Shown: positions 51,945 to 61,378 of the stretch, one piece after another | Layout: each line of letters opens with the position of its first letter | Numbering within the stretch: position 1 is the first letter of the stretch | DNA from: Parendozoicomonas haliclonae | Lineage (GTDB): Bacteria > Pseudomonadota > Gammaproteobacteria > Pseudomonadales > Endozoicomonadaceae | NCBI RefSeq assembly: GCF_900174585.1 | Contig: NZ_FWPT01000003.1 | Coordinates: 310,001-374,000, forward strand | Length of the DNA stretch: 64,000 nt | Reading direction: 5' to 3' | Position numbers and translations under genes: made by a program | The notes under the pieces: generated by a model | Databases searched by the model: none | What the model was told of the DNA's origin: nothing | Seen by the model: only the letters and a program-made list of their open reading frames with translations

Positions 51945-51977
51945 AAAAGGCGAAGCCCCAAAAGAAGCTTCGCCTTT
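51945..51977 (-). terminator. Intrinsic terminator of the AbgT gene
   Basis: AAAAGGCGAAGC and GCTTCGCCTTT arms; read on the minus strand it is followed by TTTTTTGTTTT, and it lies just past the stop of the AbgT gene. The plus side also has CTTTCTTTT, so it can stop transcription from nth too. Confidence 0.85.
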
Positions 51978-52000
51978 CTTTTACCCGTAATCAGTAAAGA

Positions 52001-53572
52001 TTACATTGCCGGGTAGGTGTAAGGAGCCTGCAGACCCAGTGGCAGGCCCAGTGCCCAGTAGCCCAGCAGGAAGATCGTCCAGGCGATAAACAGAGCGATA
52101 GTGTATGGCATCATCATGGAAGACAGACTACCGATACCTGCGTTCTTCACATAACGCTGGGTGTAAACCACGATCAGCGGGAAGAAGACCATCAGCGGAG
52201 TGATGATGTTGGACACAGAGTCACCCACGCGGAAGGCCGCCTGAGTCAGTTCCGGGGAAATGCCCACAGCCATCAGCATTGGCACCATGATTGGGCCCAG
52301 CAGTGCCCACTTGGCAGATGCAGAACCGATCAGCAGGTTAACAGTCGCAGTCAGCAGAATCATAAAGATGATAGTGAACTGACCTGGCAGAGCCAGACTC
52401 TGCAGGAACTCTGCACCAGACAGTGCCAGCAGAGTACCCAGGTTGGAATCACCGAACGCCTTCAGGAACTGCGCACAGAAGAACGCCATCACCATAAAGC
52501 CGCCCATGGTCTGCATGGTCTTGCTCAGGCCTTTCACCACATCACCAGCATTCTGGAACTTGCCTACAGCGTAACCGTAGATCAGGCCAGGAGTGATAAA
52601 AATCAGGAAGATCAGCGGCACGATAGACTTCATCAGTGGCGCGCTGTAAGCGGTCAGTTCACCGCTGGCAGAACGCAGGGTAGAAGACTCAGGGAAAGCC
52701 CAGACTACGAACAGAGCGATTACCGCCAGCATACCCAGAGTAGCCTTCAGGAACGCCTTGTTTTCCAGAGCGGTCGGCTGACGGTTCAGGTCAGACTCTT
52801 CTTCATCGCTGTCCACTTTCACGTTAGCCAGACGCGGCTCAACGATTTTGTCAGTCACGAACCAGCCAACCAGGATAACCATGATGCTGGAAGCTGCAGT
52901 GAAGAAAATGTTGCACAGCGGGTTAACCAGATACGCAGGATCCAGCAGCTGAGCAGCAGACTGAGTGAAGCCCTGCAGCAGCGGATCAGTACCGGAAGGT
53001 ACAACGCTCGCAGCGAAACCACCGGACACACCCGCGAAAGACGCAGCAATACCTGCCAGAGGGTGACGGCCAGCCGCCTTGAACATCATCGCGCCAATTG
53101 GAATAACCAGAACGTAGCCGGCATCAGCAGCGACGTGGCTGAAGATGGCAACAAAGATCAGCATAGGAGTCAGGAAGCGACGCGGGGTTACGTTCAGCAG
53201 CTTCTTCAGACCGGTGTTTACATAGCCGGCCTCATCAGCCAGACCAACACCCAGGATCGCAACCAGTACAAGACCCAGCGGCGCAAAACCAGTGAAGGTG
53301 GTTACCATGCCGGACAGGAAATCAGCCATGGCTGCACCGGTCAGTAGGTTGTTAACGACAACGGCTTCGCCAGTACGTGGGTTAACCAGATCAAAGCTGA
53401 TACCAGACAGCAGGAAGGATGCGACCCAGACAATCAGGGTGGCATAGAGAAACATAATCGCCGGATCAGGCAGTTTGTTACCGGCCTTCTCAATGATATT
53501 CAAAAAGCGATTGAGCGCACCGGACTGACCACTTGCGGAGGGAGTGGCGGATGCTACCTGAGCTGAACGCAT
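52001..53572 (-). CDS. AbgT-family transporter
   Basis: A 523-residue inner-membrane carrier with about 12 helices, matching the AbgT family (p-aminobenzoyl-glutamate uptake in E. coli; sulfonamide efflux in MtrF and YdaH). Diagnostic segments: FTGFAPLGLVLVAILGVGLADEAG, SHVAADAGYVLVIPIGAMMF, GSASAKWALLGPIMVPMLMAVG, and PELTQAAFRVGDSVSNIITPL. There is no neighbouring abgA/abgB peptidase, so its substrate is open. The ~235-bp upstream region to the next gene is AT-rich and likely contains its promoter, but I identified no clear motif. Confidence 0.9.
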   Translation of the reverse strand: MRSAQVASATPSASGQSGALNRFLNIIEKAGNKLPDPAIMFLYATLIVWVASFLLSGISFDLVNPRTGEAVVVNNLLTGAAMADFLSGMVTTFTGFAPLGLVLVAILGVGLADEAGYVNTGLKKLLNVTPRRFLTPMLIFVAIFSHVAADAGYVLVIPIGAMMFKAAGRHPLAGIAASFAGVSGGFAASVVPSGTDPLLQGFTQSAAQLLDPAYLVNPLCNIFFTAASSIMVILVGWFVTDKIVEPRLANVKVDSDEEESDLNRQPTALENKAFLKATLGMLAVIALFVVWAFPESSTLRSASGELTAYSAPLMKSIVPLIFLIFITPGLIYGYAVGKFQNAGDVVKGLSKTMQTMGGFMVMAFFCAQFLKAFGDSNLGTLLALSGAEFLQSLALPGQFTIIFMILLTATVNLLIGSASAKWALLGPIMVPMLMAVGISPELTQAAFRVGDSVSNIITPLMVFFPLIVVYTQRYVKNAGIGSLSSMMMPYTIALFIAWTIFLLGYWALGLPLGLQAPYTYPAM

Positions 53573-53807
53573 ATTTCTCCTTAACTGTCGATTTATCAGA
53601 AAATATTCATTGTTTTCGATACTACAACCGACAGAAAGACTTGCGACTCAGTAATAACAACTAAATTATCACCACGATCAAACAATAACCGCTACATGAA
53701 TAAGAAATAACCAGCATTCAGTAGCGGCGATCACAAAATAAACAACACATCCAATCTCGAGTTACACGTAGAAACAGCGGATTACGAAATCTTTACACTG
53801 CTCATCT

Positions 53808-54689
53808 CTACTTATCACTGTCATGCTGCCAGACAATCCCCAGCGCTTTTTCAGCAATCACCTCCTGCCACGGGAAGTCCTGATCCCGCTGAATTTCATG
53901 GAGATGCTGCACCATCACCTGCAGGGCAGAACGCAGGCTGCCTTCAATAGAACTGTCCAGACGGAAGAACTCCTCTCCCAGCTGGTAACCCTCTTTCCAG
54001 AAATCCACCGCTTCCTCAACCCGACGCAGCAAAGTCTGAACAGCAGCCGCTTCATCACGGTCTCTTAGCCGGGTATGCAGGGTTCTCAGGTAAGCCAGCA
54101 TGACTCTTGGATCCTGGGCACAGCGTTTCTCCACCCACTCCAGCGTACGGGAGCGGCACTCCAGCATTCTTGCAGAGGTAATCTGTTCCGCTGAGAACAA
54201 TCCGGCATTCCAGAAGTCCGCCAGCGTAACCGGCATCACCGCAGGTTCCCCAGGGCATCCTCGCAGGGTGCGCTCAAACACATCCTCAACCAGCCCCATC
54301 GGCAGGGTATCCACCCGCCACAGAGCCTCCTGGCACAATTCATCCGGTGATAACTGAACCAGAGCCCGGGCCTGCTCAACCTGCCAGTGTCTCAACCGCC
54401 CCCAGAAGCCCGATGTCCGCACCATCCCCCGGCTCGCGTCAAACTTCAGAAGTCCGACGGCCATCAGCGCCAGATCGGCCCTGCATTCCGCATCACGATG
54501 AGCACACTCATCACTCATGCCGGTCAGCCTGAGCCGCTCATTCACCAGCCCATGCTCCAGACAGGCCAGAGTCTTGCGGGTTAAACGGGAGCCGGTCAGA
54601 TTCTCGATCGGGATCCAGGTCCCTTTATAACGGCTGGCAAACGAAAAATACCCGGCTGAGAACCGGGATGGGGACTGGCTGGATTCCAT
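53808..54689 (-). CDS. Hypothetical helical protein
   Basis: A 293-residue, mainly helical protein that I do not recognise. It lacks a signal peptide and clear membrane segments. It has scattered Cys residues and an N-terminus of hydrophilic Ser residues (MESSQSPSRFSAGYFSF). It is downstream of another ORFan (gap ~105 bp) containing a strong hairpin, so the two may be one transcript with a processed 3' end. No function assigned. Confidence 0.65.
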   Translation of the reverse strand: MESSQSPSRFSAGYFSFASRYKGTWIPIENLTGSRLTRKTLACLEHGLVNERLRLTGMSDECAHRDAECRADLALMAVGLLKFDASRGMVRTSGFWGRLRHWQVEQARALVQLSPDELCQEALWRVDTLPMGLVEDVFERTLRGCPGEPAVMPVTLADFWNAGLFSAEQITSARMLECRSRTLEWVEKRCAQDPRVMLAYLRTLHTRLRDRDEAAAVQTLLRRVEEAVDFWKEGYQLGEEFFRLDSSIEGSLRSALQVMVQHLHEIQRDQDFPWQEVIAEKALGIVWQHDSDK

Positions 54690-54734
54690 GGATAAGTACT
54701 CCTTGCAAGGGTTGGGTGCCCCTGACTGCTGATG

Positions 54735-54774
54735 CTCAGGCCGATAACCTCTGGGAAAGGGTTATCGGCCTGAG
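54735..54774. other. Strong palindrome between two ORFans
   Basis: CTCAGGCCGATAACC (54735-54749) and GGTTATCGGCCTGAG (54760-54774), perfect 15-bp arms with a 10-base loop and no T run. It separates the genes at 54795-55268 and 53808-54689 on the minus strand and may be an attenuator or mRNA-processing structure. Confidence 0.55.
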
Positions 54775-54794
54775 CCAGGAGTTTCTTATCCTGT

Positions 54795-55268
54795 TTATCG
54801 CATGGAGTGACTGAACTCTGCGTACTGTCGGACAAACTCACTCTTAAAGAAGGCCAGAGCCCTCTCAGTCCCCACCTGCCGCTCCAGCTTATGAAGTTCT
54901 CTCAAGAGTTCATCTTCATGAGAAAGAGGCCGCTGGCGCTGTGTGTCGCGTCTGGTTGGAAAAAGCTGTGCCAGTGTTTTTGCTGCGGTCTGGGCATAGG
55001 GGCGTATCTGACGCTCGACCGGACGAGTGGTCTTTTCCAGATACTCACCAGCGGCCATCATGCCCCGGACCGTGCCTTTGGCTGCATTCGTCGCCACTAT
55101 TTTCAGATCCACGTCCTGCTCCACCTGAACCTGCCTGTGCCCATGGGACACTTTTGGGGAAGTTTGTGGAGACGCTTGCGGAGAGCCCCCATCTTCAGAA
55201 CCGGAGTCCTCCGCTGGCGTCGTCATCCAGTTATACCAACTCCCTATATATTCCATTGTACTTTGCAT
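54795..55268 (-). CDS. Small hypothetical protein
   Basis: A 157-residue protein without recognisable domain. The N-terminus (STMEYIGSWYNWMTT) is aromatic and followed by a Ser/Gly/Gln-rich stretch (DSGSEDGGSPQASPQTSPK), then helical, charged segments. GGAGG lies 7 bases before the ATG at 55268; an earlier in-frame ATG at 55283 lacks a site. It appears to lead the two-gene ORFan unit with 53808-54689. Possibly an effector or chaperone-like pair; only a guess. Confidence 0.65.
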   Translation of the reverse strand: MQSTMEYIGSWYNWMTTPAEDSGSEDGGSPQASPQTSPKVSHGHRQVQVEQDVDLKIVATNAAKGTVRGMMAAGEYLEKTTRPVERQIRPYAQTAAKTLAQLFPTRRDTQRQRPLSHEDELLRELHKLERQVGTERALAFFKSEFVRQYAEFSHSMR

Positions 55269-55510
55269 AATGCGTCCTCCCACGTTCTGTTTTTCAAATG
55301 CTTAATGATCAATTTATAAACAGAACTTGAACCTGTATGTAGAACTTAAGTCCCCTTCTACGACGGAGGTCGTAGCTGACGGATTATTTTGCGGGCAATA
55401 CACACAAACGGAGAGGAAAACAGTAATATAGGAAGGGCGTGAGGCGAAAACGGCTTATCAATCAGAATCCCCCCCTCACCCTTGATATTTTACCGCTACC
55501 AGAGAAGACA

Positions 55511-56773
55511 ATGCTGCTGTCCAAATTCGGAGAAAAATTTACCAGCCATTCCGGGATCCTCTCGTTGATGGACGATCTGGGGAATGCCCTCGCGGGTAAT
55601 GACCAGATGATTATGATGGGCGGCGGTAATCCGGCCCATATTCCGGAGGTGGATGCCCTTTTCCGACAGCGCCTGCAGCGTATTCTTGATTCCCAGTCTG
55701 AATTCACCCGTCTGGTGGGCACCTATGACCCTCCCGGTGGTGAGCAGACATTCTGCCGTGAGTTGGCGGCCATGCTGCGTCGCCGGTTTGGCTGGAAGCT
55801 GACTGAGCGTAATATCTGTCTGACCCAGGGCAGCCAAACCGCCTTCTTTATGTTGTTCAACATTCTCGGTGGCGAAGCGGCCAATGGTCATAACCGTCGT
55901 ATCCAGCTCCCTCTGGCGCCGGAATATATCGGTTACAGCGATTGTGGCATTGGTGAAGACCTGTTCACCGCCGAGAAGCCGGATATCGAAGAGATCGACG
56001 CTCACACCTTTAAATACCATGTGAACTTTGATGCCCTGAATGTGAACGAGGATACTGCGGCTCTGTGTGTATCCCGTCCAACCAACCCGACCGGCAATGT
56101 GCTGACCGATCAGGAGATTGAGCAGCTCGACGGTCTGGCCAAAGACAATGATATTCCGCTGATTATTGATGGTGCCTACGGTCTGCCATTCCCGGAACTG
56201 ATCTTTACCGAAGCTACGCCTCACTGGGATGAGCACGTTATTCTCTGCCTGAGCCTGTCCAAGCTGGGGCTGCCGGCTTTGCGAACCGGCATTGTGATCG
56301 CCAGCGAACAGATTATCTCCGCCGTTTCAGCCATGAATGCCATCACTAGTCTGGCGCCTAACAGTGTCGGCCCGCTGATGACTCTGGATATGGTACGTGA
56401 CGACAGCATCATGACCATGAGCCGGGATATCATCAAACCCTGGTATGAAGACCGTATGCAGTTCGCCTGTCAGGAGTTCAAGCGCGAGCTGGGCGACTTG
56501 CCATGGGCCATGCACAAGCCGGAAGGTGCCATGTTCCTGTGGCTGTGGTTCAAGGGTCTGCCGATCACCAGCCTGGAACTGTACGAGCGTTTGAAAGAGC
56601 GTGGGGTACTGGTCGTCTCCGGGCACTACTTCTTCCCGGGTATAAAGGAAGAGTGGCAGCACCAGCATGAATGCCTGCGGGTCACCTATACCCGCGACCG
56701 CGACACTGTACGTCGGGGTATTGCCATTATTGCTGAGGAAGTCCGCAAGGCTTATGCCAGCGATTCTGTCTGA
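55511..56773 (+). CDS. avtA: Valine--pyruvate aminotransferase
   Basis: PLP-dependent class I aminotransferase interconverting valine plus pyruvate with 2-ketoisovalerate plus alanine. It matches E. coli AvtA along its length (FGEKFTSHSGILSLMDDL, GGGNPAHIPEV, LAPEYIGYSDCG, CVSRPTNPTGNV). The PLP Lys is in LSLSKLGLPALRTG near residue 251. The ATG at 55511 starts the family-like sequence (MLLSKFGEKFT); the frame is open to 55439. Monocistronic. Confidence 0.96.
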   Translation: MLLSKFGEKFTSHSGILSLMDDLGNALAGNDQMIMMGGGNPAHIPEVDALFRQRLQRILDSQSEFTRLVGTYDPPGGEQTFCRELAAMLRRRFGWKLTERNICLTQGSQTAFFMLFNILGGEAANGHNRRIQLPLAPEYIGYSDCGIGEDLFTAEKPDIEEIDAHTFKYHVNFDALNVNEDTAALCVSRPTNPTGNVLTDQEIEQLDGLAKDNDIPLIIDGAYGLPFPELIFTEATPHWDEHVILCLSLSKLGLPALRTGIVIASEQIISAVSAMNAITSLAPNSVGPLMTLDMVRDDSIMTMSRDIIKPWYEDRMQFACQEFKRELGDLPWAMHKPEGAMFLWLWFKGLPITSLELYERLKERGVLVVSGHYFFPGIKEEWQHQHECLRVTYTRDRDTVRRGIAIIAEEVRKAYASDSV

Positions 56774-56954
56774 TTGATTTATCCCTCCGTGACATCCACA
56801 GATCGGGAGTTTCTGCTGATAAGAAACTCCCATTCTCCCCTCTCATAAGTTTTGCTAATAAGTATTTCACACCAGAGGCATTCAACGTTCCTCTATAGGC
56901 TGCACCGCCGCAAAAAAATATGATGGGATGTCCCATATCCAATCTGAGAGTTCG

Positions 56955-58355
56955 ATGACACAAGCAGTTCCTCTTTCCGCGGAAAACGCAGTAACAGCCA
57001 GCAACAAGAAAAAGCTTGGGGTCTGGATGTGTTCCGCACTCGTCGTCGGCAATATGATTGGTTCCGGCATATTTCTGCTGCCTGCAACGCTGGCCAGCTA
57101 CGGTACCATCAGCCTGGGTGGCTGGCTGTTTACTGGTGCCGGTGCAGTACTTCTTGCGCTGGTCTTCTCCCGCATGAGTCAGGTGGTTCCTTCCACGGGC
57201 GGTCCTTACACCTACAGCCGTGTAGGCCTGGGTAAGTTTATGGGCTTCCTGATTGCCTGGGGCTACTGGATCGGTCTGTGGTCTGGCAACGCCGCTATTG
57301 TTGTGGCCATGGTCGGCTATCTGGGGATCTTCTTCCCGCAGGTGGTTGAAAACCCGATGCTGGGTGCCGGTGTGGCTATCTCTGCGATCTGGCTGATCAC
57401 CTGGGTGAACTGCCGTGGTGTGCAGTCTGCAGGCAAGTTCCAGCTGATCACTACCATTCTCAAGCTGCTGCCTCTGGCTCTGGTGACCTTTGCCGGTCTG
57501 TTCTACATCAACCCGGAACACTTCAGCGCAGCAAACTTCAACATCAGTGGTGAAGGTAACTTTGCAGCCCTGAGCTCTACCGCAGCCTTGTGCCTGTGGG
57601 CATTCCTGGGTCTGGAATCTGCCTGTGTGCCTTCGGAAGATGTTGAGAATCCAAAGCGCACAATTCCTATGGCGACCACTCTGGGTACCCTGTTTGCAGC
57701 GGTGCTTTATATTATTGCCACCGTTTCCCTGATGGGTCTGATTGATCCTTCCACTCTGGCAAACTCTACCGCTCCATTTGCAGATGCCGCTAATCAGCTG
57801 GTTGGCCCTGCCGGTGCCATGATTGTCGGTCTGGGTGCGATTATCTCTTGTCTGGGTGCGTTGAATGGCTGGACCCTGATGGCGGCACAGATTCCTATGG
57901 CTGCATCCCGTGATGGTCTGTTCCCGTCAATTTTTGGCAAGCTCTCTTCCAAGGGTGTGCCGGCCGGCGGCATTATTATCTCTTCGATTCTGGTGAGCCT
58001 GCTGGTTGCGGCCAACTTTAATAAAGGTCTGGTTGGTGCGTTCAACTTTATTATCAGTCTGGCGGTTATGACCACTCTGCTGCCTTACACCATGACCACT
58101 ATCTCCAAACTGGTTCTGATGATGGGTCGTCATGACAAGAGCGGTAAGCCGATGCTTGAAACCAAGGATATTGTTATCACCAGTCTGGCCTTCCTGTACT
58201 CCCTGTGGGCACTGGCCGGCAGTGGTCAGGAAACCGTTTACTGGGGCTTCCTGCTGCTGATCGCCGGTATCCCTGTGTATGCCCTGATCGAATGGCAGAA
58301 GCGCAAGGGGCAATCGGAAGAGTTTGTGCTTCCTGCTGTGACTCTGCAGGATTAA
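56955..58355 (+). CDS. APC-family amino-acid antiporter (AdiC/PotE-like)
   Basis: A 466-residue inner-membrane transporter with 12 predicted helices. The substrate-binding helix 1 motif GNMIGSGIFLLP and the helix 6 FLGLESACVP are those of arginine/agmatine and ornithine/putrescine exchangers. The neighbourhood of arcA makes an arginine-ornithine exchange plausible, though APC members also carry other amines and the intervening genes separate them. The ATG at 56955 has GAGAG before it; an ATG at 56928 has no usable site. Confidence 0.85.
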   Translation: MTQAVPLSAENAVTASNKKKLGVWMCSALVVGNMIGSGIFLLPATLASYGTISLGGWLFTGAGAVLLALVFSRMSQVVPSTGGPYTYSRVGLGKFMGFLIAWGYWIGLWSGNAAIVVAMVGYLGIFFPQVVENPMLGAGVAISAIWLITWVNCRGVQSAGKFQLITTILKLLPLALVTFAGLFYINPEHFSAANFNISGEGNFAALSSTAALCLWAFLGLESACVPSEDVENPKRTIPMATTLGTLFAAVLYIIATVSLMGLIDPSTLANSTAPFADAANQLVGPAGAMIVGLGAIISCLGALNGWTLMAAQIPMAASRDGLFPSIFGKLSSKGVPAGGIIISSILVSLLVAANFNKGLVGAFNFIISLAVMTTLLPYTMTTISKLVLMMGRHDKSGKPMLETKDIVITSLAFLYSLWALAGSGQETVYWGFLLLIAGIPVYALIEWQKRKGQSEEFVLPAVTLQD

Positions 58356-58459
58356 ACCGGAACAGATAAAAGACAACAGTCATTCTTCGGCGCTGGATTT
58401 TCCCTGAAACCCCTTCTAAGTTTCAGCGGTCGATCCGCCTTCCGCGTCGAGGAATGACT

Positions 58460-59026
58460 ATGACATCCCCCCGTCCTTCGCGCATGTTCAGCCGGCTGCT
58501 GATTGGCAGCCTGCTTGCAACATCCGCTTCATTACTTGCCACACTCCCGGCCCATGGGGCTGATACCCCGGCCAAATCGTCTCCACCGGCCACCAGCCTG
58601 AATGAAGACAAAACCCTGCGGCTGGAAAAAGTGGTATCAATTGCCAGAAAAGCGCATCCAGGCATGCGCATTCTCAACACCTTTGAAGAAACCGAAAACG
58701 GCCAGGAAGTGGATAAGGTGTTTTATATTCTGCCGGACACCAAGCAGACCCGGATAATGACCATCAACTCCCAGACCGGGCAGATTCTTCGCGACCGGGC
58801 CTACAGTGTGCCGGAACGCCAGAACAGTATTCCTCTGGAAACCTTGCTGTCCCAACTGCGCAGCAAGTATCAGATGACCAAAATCATCCGCACCCGCCTT
58901 GCCCAGAGAGATGGGCGGGATGTCCGCATTATTATTTATGTGGATAAGTTCAATCAGCAGCGGCTGATGATTGTGGATACCAAAACCGGTGAAGTCATCT
59001 CGGACAAAGCCCGGAAAACCAGCTGA
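58460..59026 (+). CDS. Exported protein with two PepSY-like repeats
   Basis: A 188-residue protein: signal peptide (~1-35, SLLATSASLLATLPAHGA), then two similar segments of ~65 residues. Each has a helix followed by strands ending DxxTG: LRLEKVVSIARKAHPGMRI ... TINSQTGQIL, and PLETLLSQLRSKYQMTKI ... IVDTKTGEVI. The pattern resembles PepSY domains, which often modulate proteases or act as periplasmic sensors. The ATG at 58460 follows GAGGA with six bases between; an ATG at 58454 overlaps the site. Confidence 0.75.
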   Translation: MTSPRPSRMFSRLLIGSLLATSASLLATLPAHGADTPAKSSPPATSLNEDKTLRLEKVVSIARKAHPGMRILNTFEETENGQEVDKVFYILPDTKQTRIMTINSQTGQILRDRAYSVPERQNSIPLETLLSQLRSKYQMTKIIRTRLAQRDGRDVRIIIYVDKFNQQRLMIVDTKTGEVISDKARKTS

Positions 59027-59237
59027 ACACACCTTTCAAAGACACAGCCAGGCTTGAATTCGTCAGCGCAGATAAACCAGTGGCAATCAACAGCGTCTTC
59101 AAGCCTGCCCCCTATCTCTCACCCTGCCTCCATACCCCGCCATTTTGGAATCCATTACGAACACCTCCTAGTCTTAGAGGTAAGCTTCAGGTAGCCGCAG
59201 ACCTGACACCGGCTACAGCACGTTAAGGACAACATGC

Positions 59238-61355
59238 ATGCCTAAACCATTGGGTCCCGTCACTACCAGTACAATCCAGCCATTATCTGAACCCACCCAG
59301 AAAGAAGGGAGCGGCACTACAGGTACAAGTCAGGGTAAGCGTGTACGTGCTGTCCAAACTCAGAAAACCATGCCGCACAATCGGTCTGGAAAGTTGGAGC
59401 TACGTCGTTTGGGAAGTAAGCCCTTATCGGAGCGCACAGTGTCCTCACTGCCCTCATCCATAGGGGCCACCAATGAAAGTACGCCATCCACCAGCCGGGC
59501 TCCGGTTATGGCGGTACTTGGAATCACACTGGATGAATCCCTCAACCAGGAAGAAGCGGAAAGCATTATTGCCGAGTTTGGTAAGGGAACATCACCGGTT
59601 CTGGATATCCACAGCGAAGAGACCATTCGCCTGCTATCGGCACTGAACAAAACCGGCCAGCGCCTGACACTCGCCCCCACACTCTACAAAAAAGCGCTCC
59701 GGGAATGTCCAGAGCTGATCTGGGGACGCTTTGTTATCTCGGAGAATGATATTGTCAGTAACCATCTCTCCAAAAACCCACCCAAGATCTTCCTTGAACA
59801 TGGGACCCACCCGTCATCCATTATGTCCAGCATGCTGGAGATCCTTACCGATCAGCCGGGCCATACTCAGCTCTGCCTGGAAGAAAGACAGAGCTATTAC
59901 GAGGCCATGTTGGTTACCGCCATCCTGAACGGATACGAAGACAGAAGCGGAGATAACTCCGAGCTGACAAAAAAATTTGAGGATATTCGTAAGCGTGGAG
60001 AAGTGCTCGACCAAAGTCCGGATAGAATCTATGCCGACAACCCCATGATTAACGCAGAGCTAAGAGCCAGTAAGCGTGAAGAGCTGCTGGCTTTAGCCAG
60101 GGAAGTTAACCCGGAGCTGACCGAACAGGGGCTGGCGATTACCCACTATCTCAGCAACCCTTTGAACACCCTTCCCGAACTGGCTCATATTGGTCAGAAG
60201 GTCATGGCCAACTTTGAAGCGCAGGCGGAAAAAAACGGCGAGCCAGATACCCGCTTTCCACATCATTACTTTGATCAGGAGTTTACCTACGATCGGCTTA
60301 ACGATCGTACGACCGACAACATCAAGGAAGAACTGTTAGGAATATCGCCACGGTTCTCCGAAGTGCAACATCTGGCACTGGATAAACGCAGCGAGGGTGT
60401 TTTTTATCCTTATCCGGTTATGAACCGGGATGGCACCAGCAAAATGGATACCTGGATTGGTCAGCACAAGCTCCACCAGAGTCTGGCCCTGGCGACAGGC
60501 AAAGACGGCAAGGTCAGTCCACAGTTTCTCGGCTTTGTTGAGCCCGCACGTGCCAATCAGGTTGTTATCAGCCATGGCAGTTTCCGGGACCATGCCCTTT
60601 CAGACAATATACTTCATACCAAGAACGTCCATGATCTGCAGATGGCGCTTTTACGCGACAAAGGTCTGATGGATGAGGAGTTCCAGAAAAAAATGTTTGC
60701 TGCATCAGGCACCCAACTCAGTCTCTGGCAGGCTCTGTTCGACAGAAACTGTATATCGCCCAGTGCAGATGCCTATATCGGCGATCACGCTATTCAACAT
60801 CCCTGCCTGTCACTGGGCGCACCGAGTTCACTCTACCCATTGCTAAGCTCCCAGCAGATATCCCGCTCCCTTACCTTGTTTGCCGATCAGGCTCCTCTGG
60901 AAACACTGGCACCGCTTTACCAGAAACTGCACCCGGATGCGGCTGTGAATACGGAAGAGAATATGCGCAGCGCCCTGCGTACCATGGCAGAACAGATTAA
61001 TGCTGTGGAAGTGGCCATGATCTCATCGAATTACAAGGATCTGGTCAAAGCTGGAAACGAAACAGCACCGGCGTTTGCAGAGCGTTTTGAAAGTGAAGGC
61101 AAAGGCTATCGCCAGCAACATCCAGCCCTGAAGGCCATTGAGATGTATGGCAAGGTCAGCAACCTGCACAGCTGCAATTTTATTGGCGATGAAGAGATGG
61201 CCGACCTTGGCAAGAACGTCTACGAATCCAAGGTGCTTCGGGATGAAAACGGCGAGATGATGGAAAATGCCGACGGCAGCTGTTATCTGCTGCCCGACGG
61301 ACACCTGATCACCAAAGACTTTACGATTCTCTACAAGGTACGTTCCTTATCGTAA
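59238..61355 (+). CDS. Large ORFan with disordered N-terminus
   Basis: A 705-residue protein with no family I recognise. Residues 1-95 are Ser/Thr/Pro/Arg-rich and look disordered (typical of secretion-signal-bearing effectors but not diagnostic). The remainder is an alpha/beta body with blocks such as FVISENDIVSNHL, HHYFDQEFTYDRLND, GFVEPARANQVVISHGSFRDHAL and SLWQALFDRNCISPSADAYI. The conserved-looking HGS, DRN and HHYFDQ could be catalytic, but this is only suggestive. No signal peptide, no membrane helices. Flanked by ~210 bp upstream and the YfcC gene downstream. Confidence 0.7.
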   Translation: MPKPLGPVTTSTIQPLSEPTQKEGSGTTGTSQGKRVRAVQTQKTMPHNRSGKLELRRLGSKPLSERTVSSLPSSIGATNESTPSTSRAPVMAVLGITLDESLNQEEAESIIAEFGKGTSPVLDIHSEETIRLLSALNKTGQRLTLAPTLYKKALRECPELIWGRFVISENDIVSNHLSKNPPKIFLEHGTHPSSIMSSMLEILTDQPGHTQLCLEERQSYYEAMLVTAILNGYEDRSGDNSELTKKFEDIRKRGEVLDQSPDRIYADNPMINAELRASKREELLALAREVNPELTEQGLAITHYLSNPLNTLPELAHIGQKVMANFEAQAEKNGEPDTRFPHHYFDQEFTYDRLNDRTTDNIKEELLGISPRFSEVQHLALDKRSEGVFYPYPVMNRDGTSKMDTWIGQHKLHQSLALATGKDGKVSPQFLGFVEPARANQVVISHGSFRDHALSDNILHTKNVHDLQMALLRDKGLMDEEFQKKMFAASGTQLSLWQALFDRNCISPSADAYIGDHAIQHPCLSLGAPSSLYPLLSSQQISRSLTLFADQAPLETLAPLYQKLHPDAAVNTEENMRSALRTMAEQINAVEVAMISSNYKDLVKAGNETAPAFAERFESEGKGYRQQHPALKAIEMYGKVSNLHSCNFIGDEEMADLGKNVYESKVLRDENGEMMENADGSCYLLPDGHLITKDFTILYKVRSLS

Positions 61356-61378
61356 TGGCATGCATTCAGAGACGATGA

